DNA of 58,403 nucleotides from positions 1 to 58,403 of the forward strand of contig JBHPHI010000003.1 in the NCBI GenBank assembly GCA_042569595.1, written 5' to 3'. Positions within the stretch are counted from its first letter, which is position 1. The number at the start of each line of letters is the position of its first letter. Below the pieces are notes generated by a model, which worked only from the letters and a program-made list of their open reading frames with translations, ran no database searches and was not told where the DNA came from. A program made the translations under genes and the position numbers. The stretch is from JBHPHI01 sp042569595. GTDB taxonomy: Bacteria > Patescibacteriota > Microgenomatia > UBA1400 > 2-01-FULL-45-11. This document shows positions 1 through 12,000 of this stretch, piece by piece.

Positions 1-3000
1 TCTTTTTTGGAAATAATTTGTTTGTTTTTGGACCTAAAAGTAGCGTTCGTCCACTGAATTGCGCTGCCTGTTGTTATTAGTGTTAATAGGTCTGATTTTT
101 GTTTCGGATCACTAAGAATTTCTTGCGATTTTCCAACAAATACTATCTTCAACTTTCTATCTTTGTCTATAACTCTAACCTCATTAGAATTGTTTAGTAT
201 TTCATCTAGGTCTCTTTCAACTTGCGAAACCTCCTCTGCTTTTTTGATGATTCCAACATTAATAACAACCTTATTGTCCTTAATGCCCGCAAATTTGAAA
301 TCGCTCCAAGTTGCTCCTTGCTCGATTTCAAAAAGGTCATTTTTTATCCTTTCCCATGCAGACAGTTCTGATTTAACTATGTTTGAAAATGGGAGTAAGT
401 CTAATGCGTTATAGAAGGCAAGAAGTAGTGGAGGTGTTTTGGATTCTGTGTTTTCTCTATCCTCAGTTAATTCTTCTTGTTGTTGAGTGTTTTTTTCATC
501 AACCTCTCCTGCTTCAGATCTTTGAGTTCTAAACTCTTGAATGATTCTGTCCTGCTCTTCGAAGGCGTCTATAGCTTCGTACACTAAGTCTCTAATGAAG
601 AAGAAGGCTTTGGGAAAGAAGCTGACAAAATTGTTTCCTATTAAACTTAAGAAGGCTGAAAATGCTTGACCTGCTAGTTGAATCCTTCTTGTAATTGGAA
701 GCCTTGAAAGATCGATTCCTGTTTGCCCTCCTGGCTCATCGGTATCATCGTCGTCAACTTTTATTTGAACAGCGTTGGCTATTACAAATTTCTCTCTTGG
801 TTTTTGATATGAGAACTGACTTGAGTAAGTTTCATATGTTTGAGTGGTAGGAACTTGGAATCCGACCATGGTTTGTGAGACATCTACCTCTTCTGCGCCC
901 CTATATGCCTCACTGAGACCGTAATCTAATCCTACTGCCTTACCTCCAAAATGCTCACCAGCTGCACTAATACTGTGACCGAAATAAACTCTAGGAGCAT
1001 TAAATATTGCGTTGTATTCGTCAACAACCTGCTCATAAATAAAACCGTCTCTTCTGGTTAGGTTTTGGAATAGGCTTCTAGCCTCTGACCTGTTTCCAGA
1101 CCTTAATATTCCTTTTATATTTCCGTTAATTCTGTTTACTGTGTCCTGAGGAGATAAGCCTTCTCTTGCCGCTCTTGCTCTAAATTCCTTTAGATCTCTT
1201 AATACCTGATGATGGTCTATCCCTCCTTGCGGAGTTCTTGGTATCTGACCATATCTGTGGTCGTCTGGATATAGATAGTAGATGTAGGCTGGTGTGTCAG
1301 AATGTTGGAGAATAGAGCCATCTGATCTAAAACCAATAGCATCTAAATTAGCTAGAAAATCTCTAACTCCGCTAGTTCTGTTGGCTATTCTAATCTCTTC
1401 CCTACTAACTCCATTTTTTCTAAACAGAGTTCCTGGACCCCAAAGGTTCTCATTATTTTCTTCTAGCATGGCCCAAAGGAATTGGACTTCATGATTTCCT
1501 AGAAGCATCTCAACGTTGGCGCCCTGTTTTTTAAGATCAACCAGCCTTCTAATGATCTCTATTCCTGGGGAATAAGACCTTCCTCCCAGTCTTCTTACAA
1601 CAAATTGGGCGGGTTGGCCCGTAGCTTTATCAATACCTCTGTCGAAATAGTCTCCCAAAAAGGTGAGAATGTCGTGGTTTTTGTTTTTTAAGGTCCACGA
1701 TCCGTCACTGTTGACTGAAATGACACCTTGCCTGATTAGTATTTTTTCTAGTTTTGCCAAGTCTGAATGAACATCTGCAATTATCCTTCTAGTTGCTTGG
1801 GTGTATTGTGTTTCAGTTCCAACTTGCTTTGTGTGAGTTTGAACTGTGGTTTTGTGTGAAAGTCCGCTGATTACGTTATTGCTCATTTGAGCTGCTATTC
1901 TAGTAGCGTTTTGTGATAGCTGATCAACAATTCTTGTAATGTTTTCTTCTGAAATTCCAGCTTCTCGTAGTTTGTTGGTTAAATAATCAATAACTTTGGG
2001 TGAACTAAGGCGACTTATAATCCTATTGTAAGACTCGACCATAATTGTTTGTTGGACATCTGCCGGAGAAGCTTGAGTGTTTTGGAATTCTTGCTGAACC
2101 TGCCTGTTAACTGCAGTAGTTTCTTGGTTGATTATTGCCTGACTAAAATCATCTAGTACTCTGTCTGCCAATCTTTGCTGTGGGGTTTTAAATAGGTTTT
2201 GAACGTTGGATCTTAGTTGTTCTATTAAACTAATGGTTGGTTCTTGTTCCTCTTCCTGAGTGGTAGCTGGTGTGATTGGCTCTTCTGATCTATCTTTTGC
2301 TTGTTGACTTGGTGCCTTTGTTTCTTCTGCGAGTTTGTTGTTTAGATCATGATCAACCACCTTATGTCTTCCATATCTTCCTAAGAATGCTTCTGGGAGA
2401 GCTATTCCGTGCTCATTCATAAATAGAGCAACATCTGTCTCGTGATCTGATATAGATTGGTCGTGAGCAATTTGACTTAAAGCTCCAGAGTCGAGACCCC
2501 TGTCTTCTAACATAAATTGAAGTCCGTGTAACCATTCCTCAAGGTAAACTACAGCAATATTGTGCTGTTGGTTTCTAGTAAGCTCTCCATCAACTACTGA
2601 AGCCCAACCAAGCGTAATTTGTCCGTTGGTGTGATACATGGAGGCATAGGCTACATTGTTTGCAATTACTTGAGTCATTCCTTCTGTATCTTCTGCGTAA
2701 ATTTGACCTCTGCCCGTATCAACTAATATTCCTACTGCTTCTGCCTCTTTTTGACCAGTGCTTAAATGCTCTATTGCTTCTTTGTATTGACCGCTTTTGA
2801 TTAAGTCTACTGCTTGGCCAATGTAGTTTATGTACGCAGCCTCAGCTTCACTAAATTCTTGTCCCCTTAGGTTGGGTGACTGAGAAATAATCTTTTCATC
2901 TGTGGTTGGTGAGTCATCTATTTTGGCGGTTGTTCTTGCGGAGAATTCTAGGTTAATCTCTCCTTTACTAGTTTGCGTGATTATGACTGCCTGTCCGCCG

Positions 3001-6000
3001 ATTATTATTGTGTCTCCAGAGTTAATGATTTGAGTTCCAAGTTTTTCTATTAGTTTTCCGTTAACCAAAGTTCCGTTAGTGCTCCCTCTGTCTCTGATAA
3101 CCCAGTTTCCTTGATTATCTTTGTATATATCTGCGTGTTGTCTACTAATTTCTGGGTGACTAATAACAAATCTGTTGGCTGAGTTTCTACCAATTGTGAT
3201 TGGATTGTCTTGTGTGGCCCGATCAGAAGGTACTTTGTGTTGTGTATTTGAATCTAGATCTATTCTTACACTTGGTTCTGGTTGAGTTGTTGGATTGACA
3301 CTATCTATAACCTCATCTTGTGAGGATTCTTCAGTTTTTGGAGCTTCAGTTTCTTTGGGTGTTTCTTCAGTATCTGGAGTTATTTCTGATTCTGTAATAT
3401 CTTCTGTTGTCCCTCCCCTGCCAGTTTGCAAGGTTTGATCTGAGGGTGGTTTTCCGTCATCTGGGAGGGTATCGTCTGTTGGTGGAACTTCTTCTGGCGG
3501 TGGTTCTTGATCGTCAACATCATCCTCTCCTCCTTTTTCTTCTGAGTCAGGTTTTTCTTCCGTTGGCTTATCTTCCCTGGGTGACTCTTTTGGTTTATCT
3601 GGTTTTTCAGTCGTTGTTGCATCTGCTATTGGTCTGAATGGGCCATTAACGTCTTTGAAGCCTGCAATAATATCATCTTGTGTTGCTCCAGCTATTCCTA
3701 GATTTTCCAAAGCTTCTCTTATAGCCTGCTCATTTGCTCTGCCACTCTGGGCATATTCGTATTCTCTCTCAAGTTGTTGAAAATCACTCCTTCCTGACAA
3801 CCATGTGCTTAATGCAGCCCTAACTGATCTTTCACCCTCTGATCCTGTTAGGCCTCTTAAGAAATCTATGCCTTGATTTGAAGATATGCCGCCTTGAATT
3901 TGTTCTTGACTTAGTGCTCCTAATCCAATTACTGATCTACCAATATTGCTAAAATTACTAAATGCCCTGGCGATTGGTTGGACAACATTATAATTAAATG
4001 CTGGGCCCCATCTCTTTGGATTGATTATTGTTCTGGTTGCCTCTTGAACGGTTCTGGTAATAGAGGGTTTTGCTTTGGCTACATAAACTGCTGGCGGTGT
4101 ATCTAAACCCCTATTAACCACATCTGGCATATCAGATTTTGTATAAAATGAAGAGAATTCTTCAAATAAGGTAACGAAGTTTTTGGTTACATAAATCGGA
4201 GTGTCTGGTGTCGGGTTGTCTGAAAATCTTACTCTCCAAGCACCCTCTGCTTCATCGTAGGTTGCAAATCTGTTAATGTCTGGGTGGTCTCTGATTGTGG
4301 GAATGTCTGTATCCCACTGGCTCTTCATAAAATCAATAACTGACCTTGGAGCTCCTTCAACCTGTAGTCTGTCTACCAAGGCCCTAACTTGTTGATGGCC
4401 TGAGTCTATTAGATTAAATGCAACAATGTCGCTGTCAACACCTTTGTTTATAAGATTGGCGTTAAATTGTGAAGTTTCATCTATCTTAGTAAGTGCATTT
4501 TGGTATATTTTGTCCCATTTACCATGCTCTCTGCTTCCCGATCTTAGTGTGGATAAATGCTCGTCTCTAGCCCTTACTACTGCGTCTCTTTGCATGGCGC
4601 TGGTTAGGTCTGAGAAGTTTTTCCAGGCAATATCTTGGCTCTTGGCCTGAGTAGCTTTGGTTCTGTGACTTTCAAGGTCAAAAAGGCCTAAATCTCTTCC
4701 AGATGCAAACTCTTCCCAAGCAGTTGTTGCTCTGGCTGTTTCAACTATTTGATCAGCTTTTTCTGCAGCTAATCTTAATACTTCAGGATCGTTGGTGGGC
4801 CTTCCTGATTCTATAAGACGCGCTATCTCCGGGTCAGTTTCGATTAATTTATTAACTAATTGTCCATAGTCACCACCACCTTCACCAGTTTCAAAATTAT
4901 ATGTTTTTCTACCCCCATCTATATCGACCAATAAGGCAAGAAGTCTATTTCTTCCAACCCCCTGATTAACAAGGTCTCCATCTGAAGCTCTAATAACTAA
5001 ATCCCCTTCAAATGAATATTCTGTTAAGTGTTTCCAGGTAGGAATGTAGTTGCCCTCTACTACGTCTTTTATTGACACCCCTAAACTGACCCCCGTTTCT
5101 CTATTTAGTTGGTAAATAACTAGCAGCTCCTCCCCACTGTCAGCGGTTGAATCTTTAATAAACTTCCTCCAAGAATCGATGTCCGGATCGCCGTTTTTCT
5201 TTGTGAAATAAACCTTATCACCTAGTGAACCATCATCATTTCTGGTTCTTTGATAGAAAGATCCATCTGGGTCTGTGCCAGCAATAATTTTTCTACCTGG
5301 AAATTGCTTGTCTATGTAGGCGTCCATATCCTCCCAAGAAATGCCGCCGTTTTCGTTGACAATGGCAATTGGTTTGGTGATTTCATTAATCTCAGCCTGG
5401 AGAACGTTTGTTTTTCCTACATTGTTTATGTATTCAATGGAATCACTGTCTCCGTTAGTAATTCTTGAGATTTCAGCATCTAGCTCCTGAATCTTAGATT
5501 CGATCTGTTCTATAAGTTTTGTGTTACCAGAATTTCTGGCTGTTTCTGCTTCGACTAGTAATGCGTGCTTATTTTCTGATAATCTTACTGCCTCAACATA
5601 AACTTCTTCTCCTTTTATAGTTACTTCTTTTCCGCTTAGTATTCTTGTGGTTTCGGGGATTAATTCTGGCTTAGGCAAGTCTTGAATTCCTCCCCTGATT
5701 GAATCTAATTCTGTTTGAAGCCGAGGTGCATTGTTTGACACCTCTGATTGAGAGTGTCTTATCAATACCTGTTGTTGATCTGCGTCTAAATCTTGCCAAG
5801 ATACTTCTCCTTTTGATTTAATATTTCTTGCGTCTACGCCAGCATCTTCAATAATTCTTATAACTTGATTTGTATTTTGAAGCGTTTCTGCAACATGTCC
5901 TCTAGTGGCGTTATGAAGAATCATATCGGACATGTTTTCTCCTGTCTGACCAACTCTAGCTACTTCAATGTCTCTGGCAGTTCCCGAAACCTGCCCTCCA

Positions 6001-9000
6001 ATTCCCTTAAAGTTGTCGATTACGTCTCCTGGGGTGGCTGAGTAGCCAATCTTTGCAAGCAAACTTGCGTCGGTAATGACTCCTGCTTGTTCGAGTTTAA
6101 TGAACTCTTGGCGCTGTAGTTCTTGTTGTCTCATAATATCGATGGCATTGGTGGTGGATGAGTTTTTGCTAACTGAGAGTTTGGTTGGATCAAAATCTCC
6201 CCTAGGACTGTTGTTTTGGCCTCTAATTATGTCTACCCCCGTAGTGTTTTGAGCATATTGCTGCCAAAAGCTTTGCAGTTTTAGCTCGTTGTCCTGACCT
6301 TTTGTTCTTAGATTTGCTACTCCTTCTTCTACTGAAAAATCGTTTTGCCTAACCTGAGACATAACAAACAACTCTGCCTCCATAGCTGTGTTTTTAGCAA
6401 TAATTCTTTGCTGTAGAACCTCTAAGTCTCCGGTTTGATGAGAGTTTACAAACTCTTGCATAGCTTGCTTTATCTCATCTGGAGACATGTCTTTGGCTTT
6501 AGCTAGGGGTGAATCTCTGAAGGCTGGATGGTCTGACTCTGAAAGAACCATTTGTTTATAAATTTCGCTTTCGAAGTCAGGATTTAAAGGTCTTCCGCCC
6601 TCACCAAAAATAACACCAGCAACTCTTTGCTCGTTATTGTTGGCATCAATAACTTGTTTCCTAAGATTTTCAATTAATGGTAACTTTTGTACTTCATCAT
6701 GAATTTTCACTGGATCATAACTAAGATCTCCAGCAAAATCGATAAAATCTACTTCTTCTCCAGCGCTTCTATAGTAACCCCCGTCGGTAATTGGGGCTTC
6801 ATCTATAAGTTGGTGCTGTGAAGCAAGTTTTTGATACATGACTGCTTCTGGAGAAGTATCGTTCCCTCTAACGAATGAGAAGTTGTGTGATTTTTCGTCT
6901 GTCATAATGATAATTCTTTCACCACTTCCTAGCATTGCCTCTACTTCTTCCGTAATTATTGACCTGAAAGTGTCTCCATTTTTCCCATCTACTCTCTCTC
7001 CAGCGACCCTAATGGTAAACCCTTCATCTTGGTCATATGCGAGAACTCTAACCCCAGCTTGATCTAATAATTCTTGGTCTATAAAGTCGTTTTTAAAACT
7101 ATCTATTAATCCACCAGGGGCACGAATACTTACTGGGGCGCCTGTATCAGTAAGCACCAGAGCGGCAAGTGGTATTTGGACTAAGCTTTTTCCTGATCCT
7201 GCTCCTGATTCGATAACAACCTTTCCTTTAACGACTGCGTCAACAACATCAGTGATCTGGGTGAATCTTGCACCAGCTTCTGGGCCAAAAAGCCTTTGGA
7301 TATGAGTGTCCATAAGGTCAATATTGCTGTTTAGTTGATTAATTAAGGATTTTATTTCTGGAGGAGCTGACCTGCTGACTTCTATTCTTCTATCATTTTT
7401 GTCTATTTTGAGTAACCCATCGGACTCAAATTGCTGCAACTTAGCTATGAGATTTTTGCCAGTAAGTTCTGGGGTGAACGTTTTATCAGAATCACCCCGG
7501 AATCGGGATAAAAAGGTATCTTCAAACCACTGTCCCGCAGTTCTTCTGGTAGTTTGAATGTTTTCTGGTGTAACTGATCCTGATTTAATTTCTATCGCCT
7601 TTGGACTGTCACCAGTTGTTAGCTTGCTCATTGAGTCTGAAGAAATGGTGGCGTCAAGTCGATTTACATTTTCTGTTAATCGAATGGCGTGGCCTTCTGT
7701 GAGGAATTCTCCTGGTATCTTAGTTGAAGGATTGTTGTCGAAGGTAGCTCTAATTTGGTATTCGCCCGTACTTTCATTGAGTTTGTAGATGACTATTTGT
7801 TCACCGCTGTTTCTGCCTATTTCTAATGTTTTTCCGTTAATTTCAATTTTTGTGTCTTTGTTTAAAACTAAATCGTCTGGCGGGGCTCTGACAGGCGTGT
7901 CGTCTGTTGTTGTTTGGGTTCGTGTTGTTTCTTGCTCTGTTTGGTTTACTCTGGTTTCTTCAATGTCAGGTTGTGTAGGTTTAGATGATGGTAGATCCGT
8001 ATCTGTGGTTTCCGAATCAGCTAGTCTAGTTGTTTGTCCAGATATTTCTGTGTCTTGAGTTCTGTAACCACCAACTGGATTTCTCCAGCTGTCTCCGAAT
8101 CTACTCGTTCCAATTTGATTGGTTTGATTAATAAACCTATCTGCTGCAGCTTGGTGTGCATCAATGTCATCCACGTCAGTTGTGCGGATGGAGTTTTCAA
8201 ACTCTTCTTGAGCTTGCCTAAATTGAGCTGACTCCTCATTGTTTGTGAGTCTATCTATTGTTTTTCTTACTCCCGTTGTTAAACTAGCAGCCAAAATTGC
8301 TTGCTCCTGAGAAACTCTGCCGTATAGTTCTACTGATTTTTGTTTTGCATCAATGTCCGTTGGATTGTTCCTGTAGGCTTCATGCGCCTCAATATATGAT
8401 TGTTCTGTTGGTGTGGGGGTTTTCCCAACAGAACCTGCCAACCTTGTCATGTTGTTATCAAGTTCAACTTCTTTATATACAGAGAAGACGTTGTTTCTTA
8501 GATCAATATTTTCATTAAGGCTTGAAAGGGACTGACCTCTAACTACTTCTAATAGTCTTTGTTCGTTTAAGGTTAGGTTTCCATCATCTATTAATGATCT
8601 ACCATAGTTGATTCCCTGATCAATTGAAGCTTCAAACTGACCCTGAGCATATATTGCCCCCTGAAGCATTGCTTCTGCGTCTACTATTGTAAGTTTTATT
8701 GTTTGTCCATCTACTGGATTTACATAGTCTATAAACTCTGGGGCTCCTGGTTTTCGAAATTGCGCCATTAAATCATCTGCTTCTGCTAAGACAGGAAGTT
8801 TCCCAGTATAAGGGTCTGCTTGGACAGTTCTCATTGTGTGAATACCAACACCTAACTGCCCCGTATTAACCATAAGATTCGTCCAGGCTTGACTACATTG
8901 GGCAGGATTTGCGAGAGGCCCTCCTCCACAAGACATCATAATGTCCCACCCTGTTGCTGCTTCATCTATTACGTCGGTGCCTATATTCAGTCCTGTATCT

Positions 9001-12000
9001 ACAACCTGTGTTGCTCTATTGGATGATCCAGCAGGAATGAGAGACCCAGCAGTTCGAGCAAGAGCTAATCCAAGGTTAACTTTTGCTAAAGAACAGTTGC
9101 TTTCGCTGTAGTGTTCTGCGGAATCATCACATTGGATAGTCATATTTCCGTAAGCTAAACCACTTCCTGCGACTTGAGTGACTACGTTTGCAGCTCTAAA
9201 AGCATTTGAGGTTTGATTTGCCACTTGAGATGCTACCTTTTTAGCTGCCTCTAGTGAGCCTAAAGTTCCAGCTTTGGCAGCTGCTATGGCAGAATTTCCA
9301 ACAAGATTTGATATTAGAGTATCTCCTCCTCCAGCTCCCAGAAAAGCTCCTCCAACCTGAAGAACTGTTCCTCCAACAGCAAGCCCACACTGAAGACCAT
9401 CAAGCTCTTCTCCCCCACAAACGGTTCCTAAATTGTCTAAGCCAACGGTAGCGTTATAAATGCTAGCTCCAGTTTGAAGAGTGAAAGCTGTTTGAGCCAT
9501 GGCTGCCCATCCACCACCAGAAAGCCCTTGCCCTATTCCAGTAACTGCTCTTGTGAGAAGTCCTCCTGTTGAAGATGCTGCAATTGTCCCACCTGAAGCA
9601 ATGGCTGCCCCTGCCCCAAACACAGGAATGGCAATTGCTGCTATTTTGACTGCATCAGCTGCTGGGGCAGCTCCTTGAATGAGAGCTCCTCTTGTTCTGT
9701 CCCACCAAGTGTCTCCGTTTAGTAGTAGGTCATTTCCCCTCATGGTGGCACCGTTAGTTTTGTCGTTATAGTAGATTACAAATCTTGTTAATAGATCTCC
9801 ATTTTCTGCCATGTCATCATATGTTTGTTGCATTTCGGCAAAATTTACATTTATTTCATCTACTGTGATCCTTCCATCTCCGTTAATGTCTTCAAAATCA
9901 TCTACTTCTCCACTTTGCCACTTTTGATACCTTTCTACCTGAGCACATGCGTTGCTATCATTTTCAAAATTACAATTTATTACCTCTCCGGTATCTTCAT
10001 CAAATTCTATTTGTTGAAGATTCATAAGACTTGGAAGTATGTTTTGGTAAGCTAACGCTTGCTGTTGTTCAATGTTGTCTGATTCAAAATCGACTACACA
10101 ATTTCTTTCTGAATAATAATCTATGCCTCCGCTTTCATCGCATCTATAACCATCACTGCAACTGTTTTGTGTGCTGCCAATTAAATTTATGTTGCAGGTA
10201 CCAGCAGAGAGTCTTTGACTATCACTAACGACACAGCTCGTTCCCTCTACCTTATATCCATCTGGGCAACTAGGTCTGCCTTGACCAGTATTATATTGAG
10301 GATCAATTACACCATCGATTCCAAACGTATAACCATCATATATTCCTGGTACTCCCATTGCATCGTCTACCACACATGCGTTTTTATCCCCATCCCATCT
10401 AGCGTTAAGGCCCGGCATGGTTGCTCCACAGGCCTCTTGTCTGATTTCAAACCCTTCTTTTAGTTCTGTGTAGGTTTCATAACTTATTTCTCCTTGAGTG
10501 TACTGGTCTAGTAAATTGTCTCCGTATTCTTCATGTAGGTTTATGGCTGTATTTAGACTATTAATTGTTTCCTGGGGCAGAAATTGTCCGTAACTACCCT
10601 GTCCCATACAACCACCTGAATCGATTAAGCTTTCAATTCTAGCCATGCTGGTACCACCCTGCTCTCTTAAGCAGTCTTGCTGGACTGAAGACGATCCGTT
10701 AATCGCATAGTCTGCAAATTCACCCATGGGGTCTTTGCATCTTTCTCTATCTCTTCCTGGAGATGAATATTTTTCAAAACACATTTCAGCTAATCTCTCT
10801 ACATCTTGACTGGCAACTGCTGAGGCAATAGCTAAGGCATTGGCGTGAATTACTAAATCAGGATTTATTTCTCCTAATTGTTCTATTAGATTAGCTTGAT
10901 ACTCATCTCGATAAGTTGTGCATGCTTGTCCAGCATAACGAGCAGATTGTGCGTCCATACCCTGAATACTTGCCAAACATTCTTCTTGAGATTGTGTTGC
11001 TTGAGTCAGCATCCAAGAAGCTTCTGAATATATATAGTTAGTTTCTATGGCCTCTTTAATTTGATCCACCTGGTCTTCTCCAAACCTATCTTCTGCTTGT
11101 GTAAGTAGTTCTTCATATCTAATACAGCTTGGTGCTCCTGAGCTAGCTGTGCTGCCGCCGACGCCTTCACAAGCAGTTCCATATTCTTGTAAGTCTTCAT
11201 ATAATTCTTGGTTTTGTCGTGCAGTTTGTACTGTTTGACTTAAAGCTTCCTTCTGGTCATCGGATAATGCATTTCTTTCTTCTCTGTATTCAGCACAACC
11301 AGGAGCACTGTAGTTTCTCGAACATTCAACTCCTTGTTCTACTAAGTGGACTATACTTTCTTGTGCTTCGATTCTTTCTTGTGTGTCTGACAATATCCCA
11401 TCAAAAGCTCTTTGGTCGTCTCTTGACAGTGAGTCGTAGTCTGGCCAAAAACCCCTACAACCCTCATCCCACCTAGGCTTATCTGCGCATTCCAAACCCA
11501 ATTCAACTAGAGGACCTAGGGTGTAATTTATTCTGTCTTGTTCCTGAGCATAGGCTAAGGCTCTTTCGTACATTGCTTTTTGCTCATCTGTTAGGTTGCT
11601 TACTGTTTGCTCGTGACTGTAACACTCATAGTCTGAATAGGCTAAACTTCCTCTTTCTGGACAACTCAACCCTTCTTCAATTAATCCGCTTAATTGAGTA
11701 TCTATAAATATTTGAGCTTCTACTGAAGAACTGATAGCTTCTTGGGCTGCGGTAGATAATTGAGCCATTGCTGCAAAATGTGCCCTACACCTATCTTCTT
11801 CTCGACCATACATATTTTCAGGATCGGAACAAAAAATGCTATCTTCTAAAAGCCCCTCCCTATCTTCGTGAATAAGGTCTAAATCGCCTGCAGAATGCGT
11901 GTATCCAATTTCGACATTTTCTCTTTCAATAACGTAGTTAGGACCGTAAGTTACTTGACATCCTGGACACTCCATCCACTTACCATCGTTACATCTCCAT

